Shown: positions 1 through 8,614, counted from the first letter of the stretch. The stretch is 64,000 bases of DNA from Pseudooceanicola nanhaiensis (GCF_020171315.1 NZ_JAIUZP010000007.1:62001-126000); one strand, 5' to 3'. Made by a program: numbers and translations. Notes: generated by a model from the sequence alone, not told the origin.

Positions 1-1
1 C

Positions 2-349
2 AATGCGGGCGCGCTGCTGGCGCTCGTGGCGCTGATCCTGCTGCCGCCCATGGGCACATGGAGCACCACGGCGCTCTTTGCCTTGCTGGGCTTCTGCGCC
101 GCCTCCTACCCGCTGGTCATGGCCCATGGCCGCGCCTTCGTACCCGATCACCTGGCCGGGCGCGGCGTGGCGCTGCTGAACCTCCTGGCCATCGGCACCG
201 TGGGGCTCACGCAGGTCGCCAGCGGGCGGCTCTACAGCCCCGGGATGACCCCGCCCGAGGCGGCCTTCCAGCCGGTGTTGCTGCTCTACGCGGGGCTGCT
301 GGCCCTGGCGCTGGCGATCTATCTGCTGGCGCGCGACCGGACCGACTGA
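2..349 (+). CDS. MFS-type transporter, C-terminal fragment
   Basis: This is the 3' part of a gene that begins before the window. The frame is open from base 2 and stops at TGA 347-349. The roughly 115 visible residues form hydrophobic segments separated by a short loop with a small-residue-rich pattern (G-R-G-V-A-L-L-N). They end in a last helix followed by a basic ARDRTD tail, as in the final helices of major facilitator transporters. The substrate cannot be judged from this fragment. Membrane location is inferred from hydrophobicity alone, so the family name is tentative. Confidence 0.6.
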   Translation, partial: NAGALLALVALILLPPMGTWSTTALFALLGFCAASYPLVMAHGRAFVPDHLAGRGVALLNLLAIGTVGLTQVASGRLYSPGMTPPEAAFQPVLLLYAGLLALALAIYLLARDRTD

Positions 350-393
350 GCGGCGGAGCAGGGCCCCCGATTTGACTTCCCGCCCCTCCGGCC

Positions 394-444
394 CATTTTC
401 TTGCCTCAAATATCCCGGGGGGTGCGGGGGGCTGGCCCCCCGCG
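394..444 (-). repeat. GC-rich hairpin plus GGATATTTG intergenic element, copy 1
   Basis: Read on the minus strand, a G6/C6 hairpin is followed by a second C-run and then GGGATATTTGAGGCAAG. The same architecture recurs on the plus strand at 1642-1706 and 33449-33503. It lies between the end of the MFS gene and asd. Confidence 0.6.
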
Positions 445-540
445 CTCTCCTCAACATGCGTGGGTCCTGCGATGCGCCCTTCCTTCACTGGCGCCTTCGC
501 GGTATAGACCCGCGTCCCAATGCGAAAGGAGTCTATCCAG

Positions 541-1563
541 ATGGGCTACAAAGTCGTCGTCGCAGGTGCCACGGGTAACGTGGGCCGCGAAATGCTGAAC
601 ATCCTCGCCGAGCGGGAATTCCCCGTCGACGAAATCGCAGCACTTGCCTCGCGCAGGTCGCTTGGCACCGAAGTCAGCTTTGGCGAGAAGACACTGAAGA
701 CCCAGGATCTGGATACCTTCGACTTCACCGGCTGGGACATCGCGCTCTTCGCCGTGGGCTCGGGCCCGACCAAGGAATACGCGCCGAAGGCCGCCGCCGC
801 GGGCTGCGTGGTGATCGACAACTCGTCGCTCTACCGCTACGACCCCGATGTGCCGCTGGTGGTTCCGGAAGTGAACCCCGAGGCCGTGGACGGCTACGCG
901 AAGAAGAACATCATCGCGAACCCGAACTGCTCGACCGCGCAGATGGTCGTGGCGCTGAAGCCGCTGCATGACCGCGCGAAGATCAAGCGCGTCGTGGTCT
1001 CGACCTACCAGTCGGTGTCCGGCTCGGGCAAGGAAGGCATCGACGAACTCTGGGATCAGACCAAGTCGATCTACAACCCGACCCAGGACTACGAGCCCAA
1101 GAAGTTCACCAAGCAGATCGCCTTCAACGTGATTCCGCACATCGACGTCTTCATGGAAGACGGCTCGACCAAGGAAGAATGGAAGATGGTCGCCGAGACC
1201 AAGAAGATCGTGGACCCGTCCATCAAGGTCACCGCGACCTGCGTGCGCGTGCCGGTCTTCGTCGGTCACTCGGAATCGATCAACATCGAGACCGAGGAGT
1301 TCCTCGACGAGGACGAGGCTCGCGACATCCTGCGCGAGGCCCCCGGCATCATGGTGATCGACAAGCGCGAAGACGGTGGCTACGTCACCCCGATCGAATG
1401 CGTGGGCGATTACGCGACCTTCATCAGCCGCATCCGTCAGGACAGCACCATCGACAATGGTCTGAACTTCTGGTGCGTCTCGGACAACCTGCGCAAGGGC
1501 GCGGCGCTGAACGCGGTTCAGATCGCCGAGACGCTGGGCAAGCGGGTGCTGAAGAAGGGCTGA
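541..1563 (+). CDS. asd: aspartate-semialdehyde dehydrogenase
   Basis: Asd catalyses NADPH-dependent reduction of aspartyl-4-phosphate to aspartate semialdehyde. This is the branch point to lysine/diaminopimelate, threonine and methionine, in the cytoplasm. The 340-aa product starts with a Rossmann motif (VVVAGATGNVGREM, about residues 5-18). It carries the active-site cysteine in the conserved IIANPNCST segment (about residue 130) and a later substrate-binding RVPVFVGHS block. Length is normal for the family. An in-frame ATG 21 bases upstream is rejected because AAGGAG (526-531) lies 9 bases before the ATG at 541. The gene appears monocistronic and ends at a strong terminator. dapF of the same lysine pathway lies at 53.4 kb. 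Confidence 0.96.
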   Translation: MGYKVVVAGATGNVGREMLNILAEREFPVDEIAALASRRSLGTEVSFGEKTLKTQDLDTFDFTGWDIALFAVGSGPTKEYAPKAAAAGCVVIDNSSLYRYDPDVPLVVPEVNPEAVDGYAKKNIIANPNCSTAQMVVALKPLHDRAKIKRVVVSTYQSVSGSGKEGIDELWDQTKSIYNPTQDYEPKKFTKQIAFNVIPHIDVFMEDGSTKEEWKMVAETKKIVDPSIKVTATCVRVPVFVGHSESINIETEEFLDEDEARDILREAPGIMVIDKREDGGYVTPIECVGDYATFISRIRQDSTIDNGLNFWCVSDNLRKGAALNAVQIAETLGKRVLKKG

Positions 1564-1595
1564 TCCGCGGGATCGGTTCTCTGAAAGGTTTCAGG

Positions 1596-1623
1596 AAAGG
1601 GCGGCGCCTTGCGCCGCCCTTTT
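1596..1623 (+). terminator. Rho-independent terminator of asd
   Basis: The inverted repeat AAGGGCGGCGC / GCGCCGCCCTT with a 3-nt loop is followed by TTT, 33 bases after the asd stop. Confidence 0.85.
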
Positions 1624-1641
1624 CGCGTGCCGCGGCGGGCA

Positions 1642-1706
1642 GGGGGGCTGTCTGCCCCCCGTCGCGTGCCGCGACTCCCCCCGAGGATATTTGGGAACAG
1701 TGGATG
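1642..1706 (+). repeat. GC-rich hairpin plus GGATATTTG intergenic element, copy 2
   Basis: A G6-CTGTCTG-C6 hairpin is followed by a second C6 run and GAGGATATTTGGGAACAG. The 3' half nearly matches 33476-33503. It fills most of the gap between the asd terminator and the DUF4139 gene. The remaining bases to 1847 show only the ribosome-binding site GGAGAGG (1837-1843). Confidence 0.6.
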
Positions 1707-1847
1707 GGGTGGGTGGTTTCCTGCCGGATGACGCCGGGGCTGCGGTACCGCTGTTGACCGGGGCGCGGGGGGCTCCCACAAAAAGGTCATTTGATTGTGA
1801 TGCGGTGGCGGCGGAAGGCTGGCCGTTACCCTGATGGAGAGGTCTTC

Positions 1848-3482
1848 ATGCGTTCTTTTCTGATTTTGCCCCTGATTTTACCCCTGCCCCTGCTGTTTCC
1901 CCTCGCCGCGCTGGCAGAGGATTTTTCCGTCTCCGGCACCATCGACGGTGTGACGGTCTATCCGGACGGGGCCAGTATCACCCGCGCCATTCCCTATTCC
2001 GTGCCCGCCGGCAGCCATCGCCTGATCGTGGCCGAGATCCCCGAGATCGCCGCGGGCCTGCAGGCGCGGCTGACCGGCGCGGGGGCGGCGACCCTCGGTG
2101 CGCTCAGCTATCGCAGTGACCTTGTGCCGCCGCGGACCGCGGAGGACAGCGCGGCGCTGGCCGCCGCCAAGGCCGAGGTGGAGCGGCTGGAGGACGTGGT
2201 CCGGGGCCGTGAGGACGCAGTGGAGACGATCCGGCTGGAGGTGCGCGCGGCGCAGGCGCGGATCGCCTTCCTGAGCGGCCTGGGGCAGGCCGATGGTGTC
2301 GGCGCCTCGGGAATCGAGGCGCTGCGGGCGCTGTCGCAGATGGTCGGCGAAGAGGTTCTCAGCGCCGCGCAGACGGCGCTGGCGGCCGAGCAGCGCGCAG
2401 CGGCGGCCGAGCGGGACATGAAGGACGATCGCGAGGCGCTGGAGGATGCCCGGCAGGCACTGGCCGCGCTGGAGACGGAGCGCGAGGACCGGGTCTATCT
2501 GACCGTGGCGCTGGAGGCGGAGGCGCCGTCCGAGGGCGTGCTGGAGCTGACCTACACAACACCGCAGGCGGGTTGGCAGCCGGCCTATGGCTTCCACCTG
2601 ACCACCGGGGACACCCCCGCGCTGGAGGTGGAACGGGCGGCCTACGTGCGGCAGGACACGGGCGAGAACTGGGAGGGGGTGGCGCTGGTCCTCTCGACCA
2701 GCCGGCCCTCCGGCCAGTCGGCACCGGGCTACCTGACGCCGGAACGTCTCTGGGCGCAGGACCCGGATCAGCTGGCGCGGGCTGCCTCGGCGGGCAGCAT
2801 GAAGATGCTGGACGTCGCACCTGCCCCGGTGATCGCCGAGATGACGGCCGCGGGCAGCTATGACGGGCTGACGATGCAATACAGCTATCCCCAGCCGGTG
2901 GATATCGCCAGCGGGGCCGACAACCTGCGGCTGGCGCTGGACCGGCTCTCCATGACGCCGGAGGTCTATGCCGGGGCCGTGCCGCGGCTGGATGAGACGG
3001 CCTACCTGATGGCGCGGATCACCAATACATCGGGCGAGATCCTGGCGCCCACGGATCTTGCGGATTTCTACGTCGACGGGGCCTTCGTCGGGCAGAACTG
3101 GCTCGATCTCGTGGCCGCCGGGGACGAAGTCGAGCTGGGCTTCGGTCCGATCGACGGGTTGCGGCTGGAGCGTGTCATCGACGGGCGCAGCGAGGGCGGG
3201 CGCGGCTTCGTCTCGCGGGCGAACGGCCGGGACGAGCGCGTGACGATCACGCTGCGCAACCTCACCCCGCGCGACTGGACCATCGAGCTGACCGACCGGG
3301 TGCCCTATTCCGAGCAGGACGACGTCAAGGTGACATGGGAGGCGGCGCCTGCCCCCGCGCGGCAGGACATGGACGGGCGGCGCGGCCTGCTGGGCTGGGA
3401 CATCGACCTGCCCGCAGGCGAGAGTGCCGAGGTCACGCTGGACAGCAACGTGAGCTGGCCCAAGGAGAAGGTCCTGCGCTGA
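1848..3482 (+). CDS. MuiA/DUF4139 family secreted protein
   Basis: The 544-aa product begins with a hydrophobic signal peptide (MRSFLILPLILPLPLLFPLA, cleavage near ALA-ED). An N-terminal DUF4140-like beta domain follows (about 28-120, with the VTVYPDGASITR segment). Next is an Ala/Glu/Arg-rich coiled coil (about 100-215) and a C-terminal DUF4139 beta domain (LTYTTPQAGWQPAYGF onward). This is the layout of the MuiA (mucoidy inhibitor) family. The molecular function is unknown; it is probably periplasmic or outer-membrane associated. The start at 1848 is supported by GGAGAGG just upstream, and a longer open frame from 1791 lacks such a site. The gene stands alone. Confidence 0.8.
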   Translation: MRSFLILPLILPLPLLFPLAALAEDFSVSGTIDGVTVYPDGASITRAIPYSVPAGSHRLIVAEIPEIAAGLQARLTGAGAATLGALSYRSDLVPPRTAEDSAALAAAKAEVERLEDVVRGREDAVETIRLEVRAAQARIAFLSGLGQADGVGASGIEALRALSQMVGEEVLSAAQTALAAEQRAAAAERDMKDDREALEDARQALAALETEREDRVYLTVALEAEAPSEGVLELTYTTPQAGWQPAYGFHLTTGDTPALEVERAAYVRQDTGENWEGVALVLSTSRPSGQSAPGYLTPERLWAQDPDQLARAASAGSMKMLDVAPAPVIAEMTAAGSYDGLTMQYSYPQPVDIASGADNLRLALDRLSMTPEVYAGAVPRLDETAYLMARITNTSGEILAPTDLADFYVDGAFVGQNWLDLVAAGDEVELGFGPIDGLRLERVIDGRSEGGRGFVSRANGRDERVTITLRNLTPRDWTIELTDRVPYSEQDDVKVTWEAAPAPARQDMDGRRGLLGWDIDLPAGESAEVTLDSNVSWPKEKVLR

Positions 3483-3649
3483 GGCAGAGAAGGGGCGCCG
3501 CGTAAGACGTGGCGCCGGCCATCTGGATGGCAGGGAAGTGACGAGGAACCCGGGCAGGCCCGCGCAGGCACGGGCGGGCGATCAGGTCTCGCGATCGGGC
3601 GCAGGCGCGCCCGACCGCAACGCGCGGGTCCGGGTCCGGGTCTGTCAGG

Positions 3650-4300
3650 TCAGACGGTCTTGAACGACTTGTCCGCGGGCACGTATTGCTCCACCCCGCC
3701 TTCGCCGATGTCGTTCCACAGGCCGTGGAGCGTCAGGTCGCCGGAGTTCACCGCCGCCTCGACGAAGGGGAAGGTCATCAGGTTCTCGAGGCTGACGAGC
3801 ACCGCTTCCTTCTCCAGCGCGCGGCGCTGCTGGTCGTAGTCGGGCAGGTCCTTGACCCGCTCGTAGCCGGGGCGCAGCAGGTCCATCCAGCGACCGACGA
3901 AACTGGATTTCTCTTCCAGTTCCGGCGCGTGGCCCGAGCACATGTCGAGGCAGCCCTGAACGCCGCCACAGTTCGAATGGCCCATGATGACGATATGCGC
4001 CACCTTCAGCGCGGTCACCGCGTATTCCACCGCGGCCGAGGTGCCGTGCTGGTTGCCATCGGGCTCATAGGGCGGCACGAGGTTGGCGATGTTGCGGTGG
4101 ATGAAGAACTCACCCTGATCGGCGCCGAAGATCGAAGTCACGTGGACCCGGCTGTCGCAACAGGAGATGACCATCGCGCGGGGGCGCTGACCCTCGTCCG
4201 CCAGTCGCTTGTACCAGGACTTGTTCTCGGAGAATGTCGTGGCTTTCCAGCCGTGGATCCGCTGGACGAGATAGGACGGCAGGGGCTTGGCGTGTTGCAT
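3650..4300 (-). CDS. beta-class carbonic anhydrase
   Basis: This enzyme interconverts CO2 and bicarbonate in the cytoplasm. The 216-aa product has the beta-class zinc motifs: CDSR in the segment SCCDSRVHV, and the later H-x2-C in GHSNCGGV. The length is normal for the class. AGGAT lies upstream of the ATG at 4300. It is divergent from the small gene at 4481, with an AT-richer spacer between them. Bicarbonate supply for carboxylases is the usual role. The specific paralogue (cynT or can type) cannot be decided, so no symbol is given. Confidence 0.93.
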   Translation of the reverse strand: MQHAKPLPSYLVQRIHGWKATTFSENKSWYKRLADEGQRPRAMVISCCDSRVHVTSIFGADQGEFFIHRNIANLVPPYEPDGNQHGTSAAVEYAVTALKVAHIVIMGHSNCGGVQGCLDMCSGHAPELEEKSSFVGRWMDLLRPGYERVKDLPDYDQQRRALEKEAVLVSLENLMTFPFVEAAVNSGDLTLHGLWNDIGEGGVEQYVPADKSFKTV

Positions 4301-4344
4301 GGGATATCCTTCTACGGGGGCCTTGGCGAGGCTCTGGCGCAGAG

Positions 4345-4373
4345 CTTATAGGATGCCGCGCGGCGGAGTGAAA
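4345..4373 (-). promoter_or_regulatory. possible sigma70 promoter of the carbonic anhydrase gene
   Basis: On the minus strand TTTCAC is followed after 17 bases by TATAAG, placing a start site about 35-40 bases before the ATG. The -35 match is weak. Confidence 0.3.
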
Positions 4374-4480
4374 ATAATTTGCCGCGAAATAAAGAGAAAG
4401 CCCGGCTTTGCTGCAATGTTTTGGGAAGACCTGACCCGCATTCTGCGCCTGCCGTGGGGGCGATCAGGTGGAAGGCTGCG

Positions 4481-4864
4481 ATGGTGGGAAAGGTTCTGAG
4501 TCTGTCACAGAGGGAGCAGATCGGTGTCGATCCGCTGCGGCTGGACCAGCTCTATGGGCAACTTGGGGAAACCGGCGCGGAAGAGGTGATCTGCCGCGCC
4601 ATGGAGGAACTGGCCCTGCGGCTGACGCGGGCGGAACGGATGTACCGGCAGGGCCATCTGACCGAACTGCGCAAGGGCGCGCGGGCGCTTGCCGCCATCG
4701 CGGACCAGATCGGCATGACGGGCCTCTCCCTCGTGGCGGATGACGTGAAGACCTGCGTCGATACCGGGGATACGGTCGCCCTGGCCGCGGTCATCGCGCG
4801 GCTGATGCGCGTGGGCGAGGGCTCGCTGACCGAGGTCTGGGATATGCAGGACCTGTCACTCTAA
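4481..4864 (+). CDS. small Hpt-like helical protein, uncharacterised
   Basis: The 127-aa mainly helical cytoplasmic protein has no signal peptide or membrane segment. Its centre (TELRKGARALAAIADQIGM, about residues 62-80) resembles the phosphotransfer helix of Hpt domains (H-x-L-K-G). The position of the phosphorylatable histidine appears to be Glu, so it may be a degenerate Hpt fold that binds rather than carries phosphate. The start ATG was chosen because purine-rich AGGTGGAAGG lies just upstream; the frame is open further back to 4379. The C-terminus SLTEVWDMQDLSL is distinctive. No known partner lies beside it. The Hpt resemblance is my reading and is uncertain. Confidence 0.6.
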   Translation: MVGKVLSLSQREQIGVDPLRLDQLYGQLGETGAEEVICRAMEELALRLTRAERMYRQGHLTELRKGARALAAIADQIGMTGLSLVADDVKTCVDTGDTVALAAVIARLMRVGEGSLTEVWDMQDLSL

Positions 4865-4973
4865 AGCGGGTCCGCCAGCACCGCCCGAAGGGGCCGGTTG
4901 CCGGGGCACCGACCGGGGGGCCTGCGACAACGTGACTGGGCCTGTGACGGTGACGGGACAGGAGCCTGCGGGC

Positions 4974-5300
4974 TTACACACCCCGGATCAGGTCATCCTC
5001 GTCCTCGGACGCGTCGAGCCCAAGCTCGGCCAAGCCGTTTTCCAGATGATCGGAGAGGTGCGGCGTGCCCAGCAGGTAATCCACCGTGGGGGTCGTGGCC
5101 TCGTTCTTCGCGGTCTCGATGGCTTCCTCCAGATCGTCGGAGGTGAAGCTGTCGCGGCCGATCCACATGACCGCCACAAGGCTGGCGGCCTCGTCCTCGT
5201 TCAGGTCCTCGAGGAAGCCGCGCAACTCGCTCTCGGCCCGGTCCAGTTCGCGGGCCATGAGGATCACCTGGGCAATCTTTCTGACGGAAATCTCTAGCAT
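4974..5300 (-). CDS. DUF3775 domain protein
   Basis: The 108-aa acidic soluble protein matches the DUF3775 pattern. An N-terminal helix (MLEISVRKIAQVILMARELD) is followed by an FLEDLNEDEAASLVAVMWIGR segment and a DYLLGTPHLSDHLENGLAELG tail ending in an acidic stretch. The family is common in Rhodobacteraceae and has no established function. It stands alone between the plus-strand Hpt-like gene and the minus-strand SDR gene. Its promoter should lie in the 150-base gap to 5451, which has no other feature. Confidence 0.75.
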   Translation of the reverse strand: MLEISVRKIAQVILMARELDRAESELRGFLEDLNEDEAASLVAVMWIGRDSFTSDDLEEAIETAKNEATTPTVDYLLGTPHLSDHLENGLAELGLDASEDEDDLIRGV

Positions 5301-5451
5301 GATACCCTCCTACACCGGGTTCCTCCGGGCGACGCGGCACCGGACGTGGGTATCATGATAGCAGATTGCGGCGCAGACTTTGATATTTCGCAAATCCCAA
5401 TGCGATATGCAGCTTTCCCGCGCCGCATCTGCCCGCGCGGGGCCTGCCCGG

Positions 5452-6195
5452 TCACGGGTTGCGGGCGAAGACCGGGAAGTAGAGCCAGCTTGGCAGGAAA
5501 CGCCCGAAGCGGAACAGCAGCGAGAAGCCGAAGGGGAAGGACCGCGAGAAGGTGTCACCGCACATATGCTCGAACACCTCGTGGGCGGCCTTCTCCGGCT
5601 CCATGATGGCGGGCATGTCGAAATCGTTCTTGGCGGTCAGCCGGGTCTTGATGAAGCCCGGGTTCACCAGCTGCACCTTCACGCCGGAATTGCGCAGATC
5701 CGCATGCAGGCTCTCTGCCAGCCCCATGAGACCGGCCTTGGTGGCCACGTAGGGCGCGGCACCGGGCAGGCCGCCAAAGGCGGTCAGCGAACTGGTGATC
5801 ACGATATGCCCCCGGTCGCGGGCCACGAAGGTCGGCAGCACGGCCCCCACGGCGCGCATGGCGCCGGTGAAGTTCACGTCGGCCATCGCCTCGGCCTGTT
5901 CGGGATTCCAGTCCTTCGCGCCGAAGGGCCAGTAGACCCCGGCAAGGTAGACCATGCCGTCGATCTCGCCGATGTGGTGCGCGGCGGCTTCCAGCGCGGC
6001 GCGGTCGGTCACGTCGACGGGGAAGATCGAGGCGCGCCCGGGCAGGCTGTCGGCCACGGCCTGCAGCGCGGTCTCGTCCCGGGCCGAGAGGATCACTTCC
6101 GCCCCCACGTTGCTCAACTGCCGCGCAAGCGCCGCGCCAAGGCCGTCGCTGGCTCCGATGAGCCAGTAGCGTTTGCCGGTCCAGTTCTCGAACAT
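5452..6195 (-). CDS. short-chain dehydrogenase/reductase, last gene of the RpoE-type operon
   Basis: The 247-aa product is a classical SDR. It has the NAD(P)-binding GASDGLGAALA glycine motif (residues about 14-24), the catalytic Ser in ITSSLTAFG, and the YVATK catalytic Tyr/Lys pair. The C-terminal end is hydrophobic (FGRFLPSWLYFPVF), suggesting membrane association. The substrate is unknown. It follows the DUF1365 gene by 59 bases on the same strand. From memory, the Rhodobacter sphaeroides RpoE-controlled operon likewise groups a flavin oxidoreductase, a DUF1365 protein and an SDR. A role in lipid modification under singlet-oxygen stress is therefore inferred. Confidence 0.9.
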   Translation of the reverse strand: MFENWTGKRYWLIGASDGLGAALARQLSNVGAEVILSARDETALQAVADSLPGRASIFPVDVTDRAALEAAAHHIGEIDGMVYLAGVYWPFGAKDWNPEQAEAMADVNFTGAMRAVGAVLPTFVARDRGHIVITSSLTAFGGLPGAAPYVATKAGLMGLAESLHADLRNSGVKVQLVNPGFIKTRLTAKNDFDMPAIMEPEKAAHEVFEHMCGDTFSRSFPFGFSLLFRFGRFLPSWLYFPVFARNP

Positions 6196-6254
6196 CGGGT
6201 GTCTCCTCAGCTGCTGTATCCCCCCTGAAACGCCGGGGGGCGGGGCCCGGTTCC

Positions 6255-7010
6255 CTAGCGGGAGACCTCCGCGGCGGGCGGTTCGGGGCGCCGGCGGTAA
6301 ATCGCCCCCTTCAGTTTCAGCTTCAGCGCCTGCCAGAAGATCAGCGCCAGTACACGGCGCGAGCCGACGGGGCGGCGCAGGCAGGCGGCGAGGATCCCGC
6401 GGCTGGTGAGCGGCTTGCGCGGCCCGGTCAGCGTGGCAATCAGCCCGCCGTTGCCGGCGGTGAAGTCGATGCGGATGCCGATCCGGTCGGGGCGAATGTC
6501 GAAGCGGAAGTCATAGCCGCCCTCGATCGGCTGGAACGGCGAGACGTGGAAGATCTTGCGCGCCTTCAGGCTGTCGGCGGCGGTGATCGGGCCCAGATCG
6601 TCACGGTGCACGAGGTAGGAATGCCGGTCGCCGAAGGTGTTGGAGACCTCGGCCACCACCACCCGCAGCCGGTCCTGCGCGTCATGGCAGAGCCAGAAGG
6701 ACACCGGGTTGAAAACATGGCCCAGCAGGCGCGGCTGCGCCAGCAGCAACACCTTGTCGCCCCCCGGCAGCCCGTGCGCGCTCAGCACCTCGCGCAGCCA
6801 TGCCACGCCACGCCCCTGTTTCGGCGCGCCGCCATGGTCGCTGTCCCGCAGCCCGGCCAGATTGGCGCGGTTGCGCGAGAAGAGGCGCGGGCGGTCATAG
6901 TCGGCTTCTGGGTCCACCAGGACATAGTCGATGGAATAGCGGAAGGCATTCTCCACCGCGCCCTTGCGGCCGTGCCATGTATGGCCGGGGATATGTTCGG
7001 GCCGGGTCAT
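6255..7010 (-). CDS. DUF1365 family protein
   Basis: The 251-aa protein begins MTRPEHIPGHTWHGRKGAVENAF and carries the DUF1365 hallmarks. These are FRYSIDYVLVD, LFSRNRANLAGLRDSDHG, LGHVFNPVSFWLCHD and VAEVSNTFGDRHSYLV. The family is found beside flavin amine-oxidase-like proteins and cyclopropane-fatty-acid-synthase-like methyltransferases, but its biochemical activity is not established. The ATG at 7010 lies 8 bases after the upstream gene's stop, implying translational coupling; a longer frame to 7136 runs back into that gene and is rejected. It is probably part of a lipid-modification pathway in this operon (inference from neighbours). Confidence 0.88.
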   Translation of the reverse strand: MTRPEHIPGHTWHGRKGAVENAFRYSIDYVLVDPEADYDRPRLFSRNRANLAGLRDSDHGGAPKQGRGVAWLREVLSAHGLPGGDKVLLLAQPRLLGHVFNPVSFWLCHDAQDRLRVVVAEVSNTFGDRHSYLVHRDDLGPITAADSLKARKIFHVSPFQPIEGGYDFRFDIRPDRIGIRIDFTAGNGGLIATLTGPRKPLTSRGILAACLRRPVGSRRVLALIFWQALKLKLKGAIYRRRPEPPAAEVSR

Positions 7011-7018
7011 CGTGGCGC

Positions 7019-8320
7019 TCACTCTGCGGCGACCGCGCTCTGGGCCGCCCGCGCGGCGATCCCATCCGCCACCGCATGGGCAGAGGCAAGGCCGTCCTCG
7101 TGGAAGCCGTTGCGCAGCCAAGCACCGCAGAACCACGTCCGGTTCGCCCCGTTCAGCTGGCGCAGCGCCTCCTGCGCCTGCAGCGCTTCGAGGTCATAGA
7201 CCGGGTGGCGCAGGATGGTCTCGTCATAGATCAACTCCTCCCGGATCGGGCGGGTGGAGTTGAGCGTGACGAAATGCGGATCGTCCATCGGGATCGGCTG
7301 GAGCGAGTTCATCCAGTAGGTCAGGTCGATCTCGTCGCCGGGCTTGCCCGCGACCTCGGTGTAGTTCCACGACGACCACGCCCCACGCCGTTTCGGCATG
7401 ATCGAGGCATCGGCATGCAGGACGACGCGGTTGGGCTGGTAGCGGATCGCCCCCAGCAGGCGGCGTTCCTCGGGCCCGGCGTCGGCCAGCAGGCGCAGCG
7501 TGTCGTCGGAATGGGTCGCCATGACCACCTCGTCGAAGACCTCCCAGGCGCCGTTTTCCTGCCGGATCTCGACGCCCAGAACCGTGCGGCTGACGGCGCG
7601 GACGGGGGCGCCCGTGCGGATCTCCACGCCGCGATGGCGCATCGCCTCTTCCAGCCGTTGGACGTATTCGACCGAGCCACCCTTCACCGTGTACCACTGG
7701 TGCTGGCCGGTGTGATGCAACAGGGCGTGGTTCTCGAAGAACTGGATCATGGCGCGGGCCGGGAAGTCGAGGATCTTCTCCTTGGGCGTGGACCAGATCG
7801 CGCCGGAGAGCGGCAGCAGGTAATAGTCCCGGAACCACGTGCCCATGCGCATCTTGCGCAGGAAGTCGCGGATCGAGAGGTGATCCTCCTGCGCCATCTC
7901 CAGCGCGGTGGCGTTGAACCGCATCACGTCGCGCAGCATGGTCAGGAAGCGCGGATCGAACATGTTCTTCTTCTGGGTGAAAACGGCGGCGAGGTCCTTC
8001 AGCCCGTACTCCAGCCGCCCGCCCTTCAGAGAGGCACCGAAGCTCATGGAGCTTTCGCAGATCGGCACGTCGAGGTCCTCGAAGAGATCGACGAGGTGCG
8101 GGTAGTTCGCCTTGTTGAAGACGATGAAGCCGGTGTCCACCGGCTGATCGCCGCGCTTGCCCGCCATCAGCGTGCGGGCGTGCCCGCCGAGGCGCGGCGC
8201 GGCCTCGATCAGCGTGACATGGTGGTGGCGCGACAGCAGGTAGGCCGCCCCCATTCCGGAGATGCCGGCGCCGATGACGGCAATGCGGCGCGCGGGGCCG
8301 GTCGGGGTCTGGGTGTCCAT
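7019..8320 (-). CDS. FAD-dependent amine-oxidase-like NAD(P)-binding protein
   Basis: The 433-aa protein has an N-terminal dinucleotide-binding motif (IAVIGAGISGMGAAYLLSR, about 13-31) followed by an E/R-rich FAD-binding segment (APRLGGHARTL). This is the layout of flavin-containing amine oxidases and desaturase-like proteins. It opens a three-gene minus-strand operon with DUF1365 and SDR genes. Its homologue in Rhodobacter sphaeroides is, to my recollection, RpoE-ChrR controlled and needed for furan fatty acid formation; that assignment is inference here. The ATG at 8320 follows GAGG at close spacing and fits the family N-terminus. The promoter at 8346-8375 matches the RpoE pattern and is only about 25 bases upstream, implying a very short leader. 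Confidence 0.88.
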   Translation of the reverse strand: MDTQTPTGPARRIAVIGAGISGMGAAYLLSRHHHVTLIEAAPRLGGHARTLMAGKRGDQPVDTGFIVFNKANYPHLVDLFEDLDVPICESSMSFGASLKGGRLEYGLKDLAAVFTQKKNMFDPRFLTMLRDVMRFNATALEMAQEDHLSIRDFLRKMRMGTWFRDYYLLPLSGAIWSTPKEKILDFPARAMIQFFENHALLHHTGQHQWYTVKGGSVEYVQRLEEAMRHRGVEIRTGAPVRAVSRTVLGVEIRQENGAWEVFDEVVMATHSDDTLRLLADAGPEERRLLGAIRYQPNRVVLHADASIMPKRRGAWSSWNYTEVAGKPGDEIDLTYWMNSLQPIPMDDPHFVTLNSTRPIREELIYDETILRHPVYDLEALQAQEALRQLNGANRTWFCGAWLRNGFHEDGLASAHAVADGIAARAAQSAVAAE

Positions 8321-8345
8321 GTCATCCTCACTCAGGTCTTTGATC

Positions 8346-8375
8346 CTGTTACGATGACAGGGGAAAGATGGATCG
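8346..8375 (-). promoter_or_regulatory. RpoE-type promoter of the FAD oxidoreductase operon
   Basis: The minus strand reads CGATCC, 18 bases, then TAACAG. The Rhodobacter RpoE -35 consensus is TGATCC. The spacing is identical to the candidate promoter of rpoE itself at 13166-13195. It lies just before the first gene of the operon. Confidence 0.65.
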
Positions 8376-8442
8376 AAAGTTTCTCTGTCCCGCCCGGCCT
8401 TTCTGCGCGGGGGCGTATGGCGCGGCACCCGCGGCACGCGGG

Positions 8443-8492
8443 CAAGAATTTTAAGCAAAATTCTTGCGAAAATTCTTACTCAAGAATTTTCG
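8443..8492. repeat. AT-rich palindromic repeat, locus 1
   Basis: Two adjacent inverted repeats: CAAGAATTTT/AAAATTCTTG around AAGC (8443-8466) and CGAAAATTCTT/AAGAATTTTCG around ACTC (8467-8492). It sits between the divergent FAD operon and mutL. The same half-sites recur at 16073, 33269 and 42074. Confidence 0.8.
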
Positions 8493-8614
8493 GCGCCCGT
8501 AGCAGGCCGTGGCGCAGGGCCCGCCGCGGTGCGGGGCGCGCGGGGGGGCATTCCGCGCGGTCTCGGGCAAAACCCGCGTGGCAGAATCGAAATCCCCATG
8601 CTAGATTTGGGGTC

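Noticed and set aside
6800-8614. Open frame continuing upstream of mutL for over 600 codons
   Set aside because: It runs antisense to the FAD operon and through its promoter and repeats; composition is that of a GC-rich shadow frame. The conserved MutL start is at 8615.
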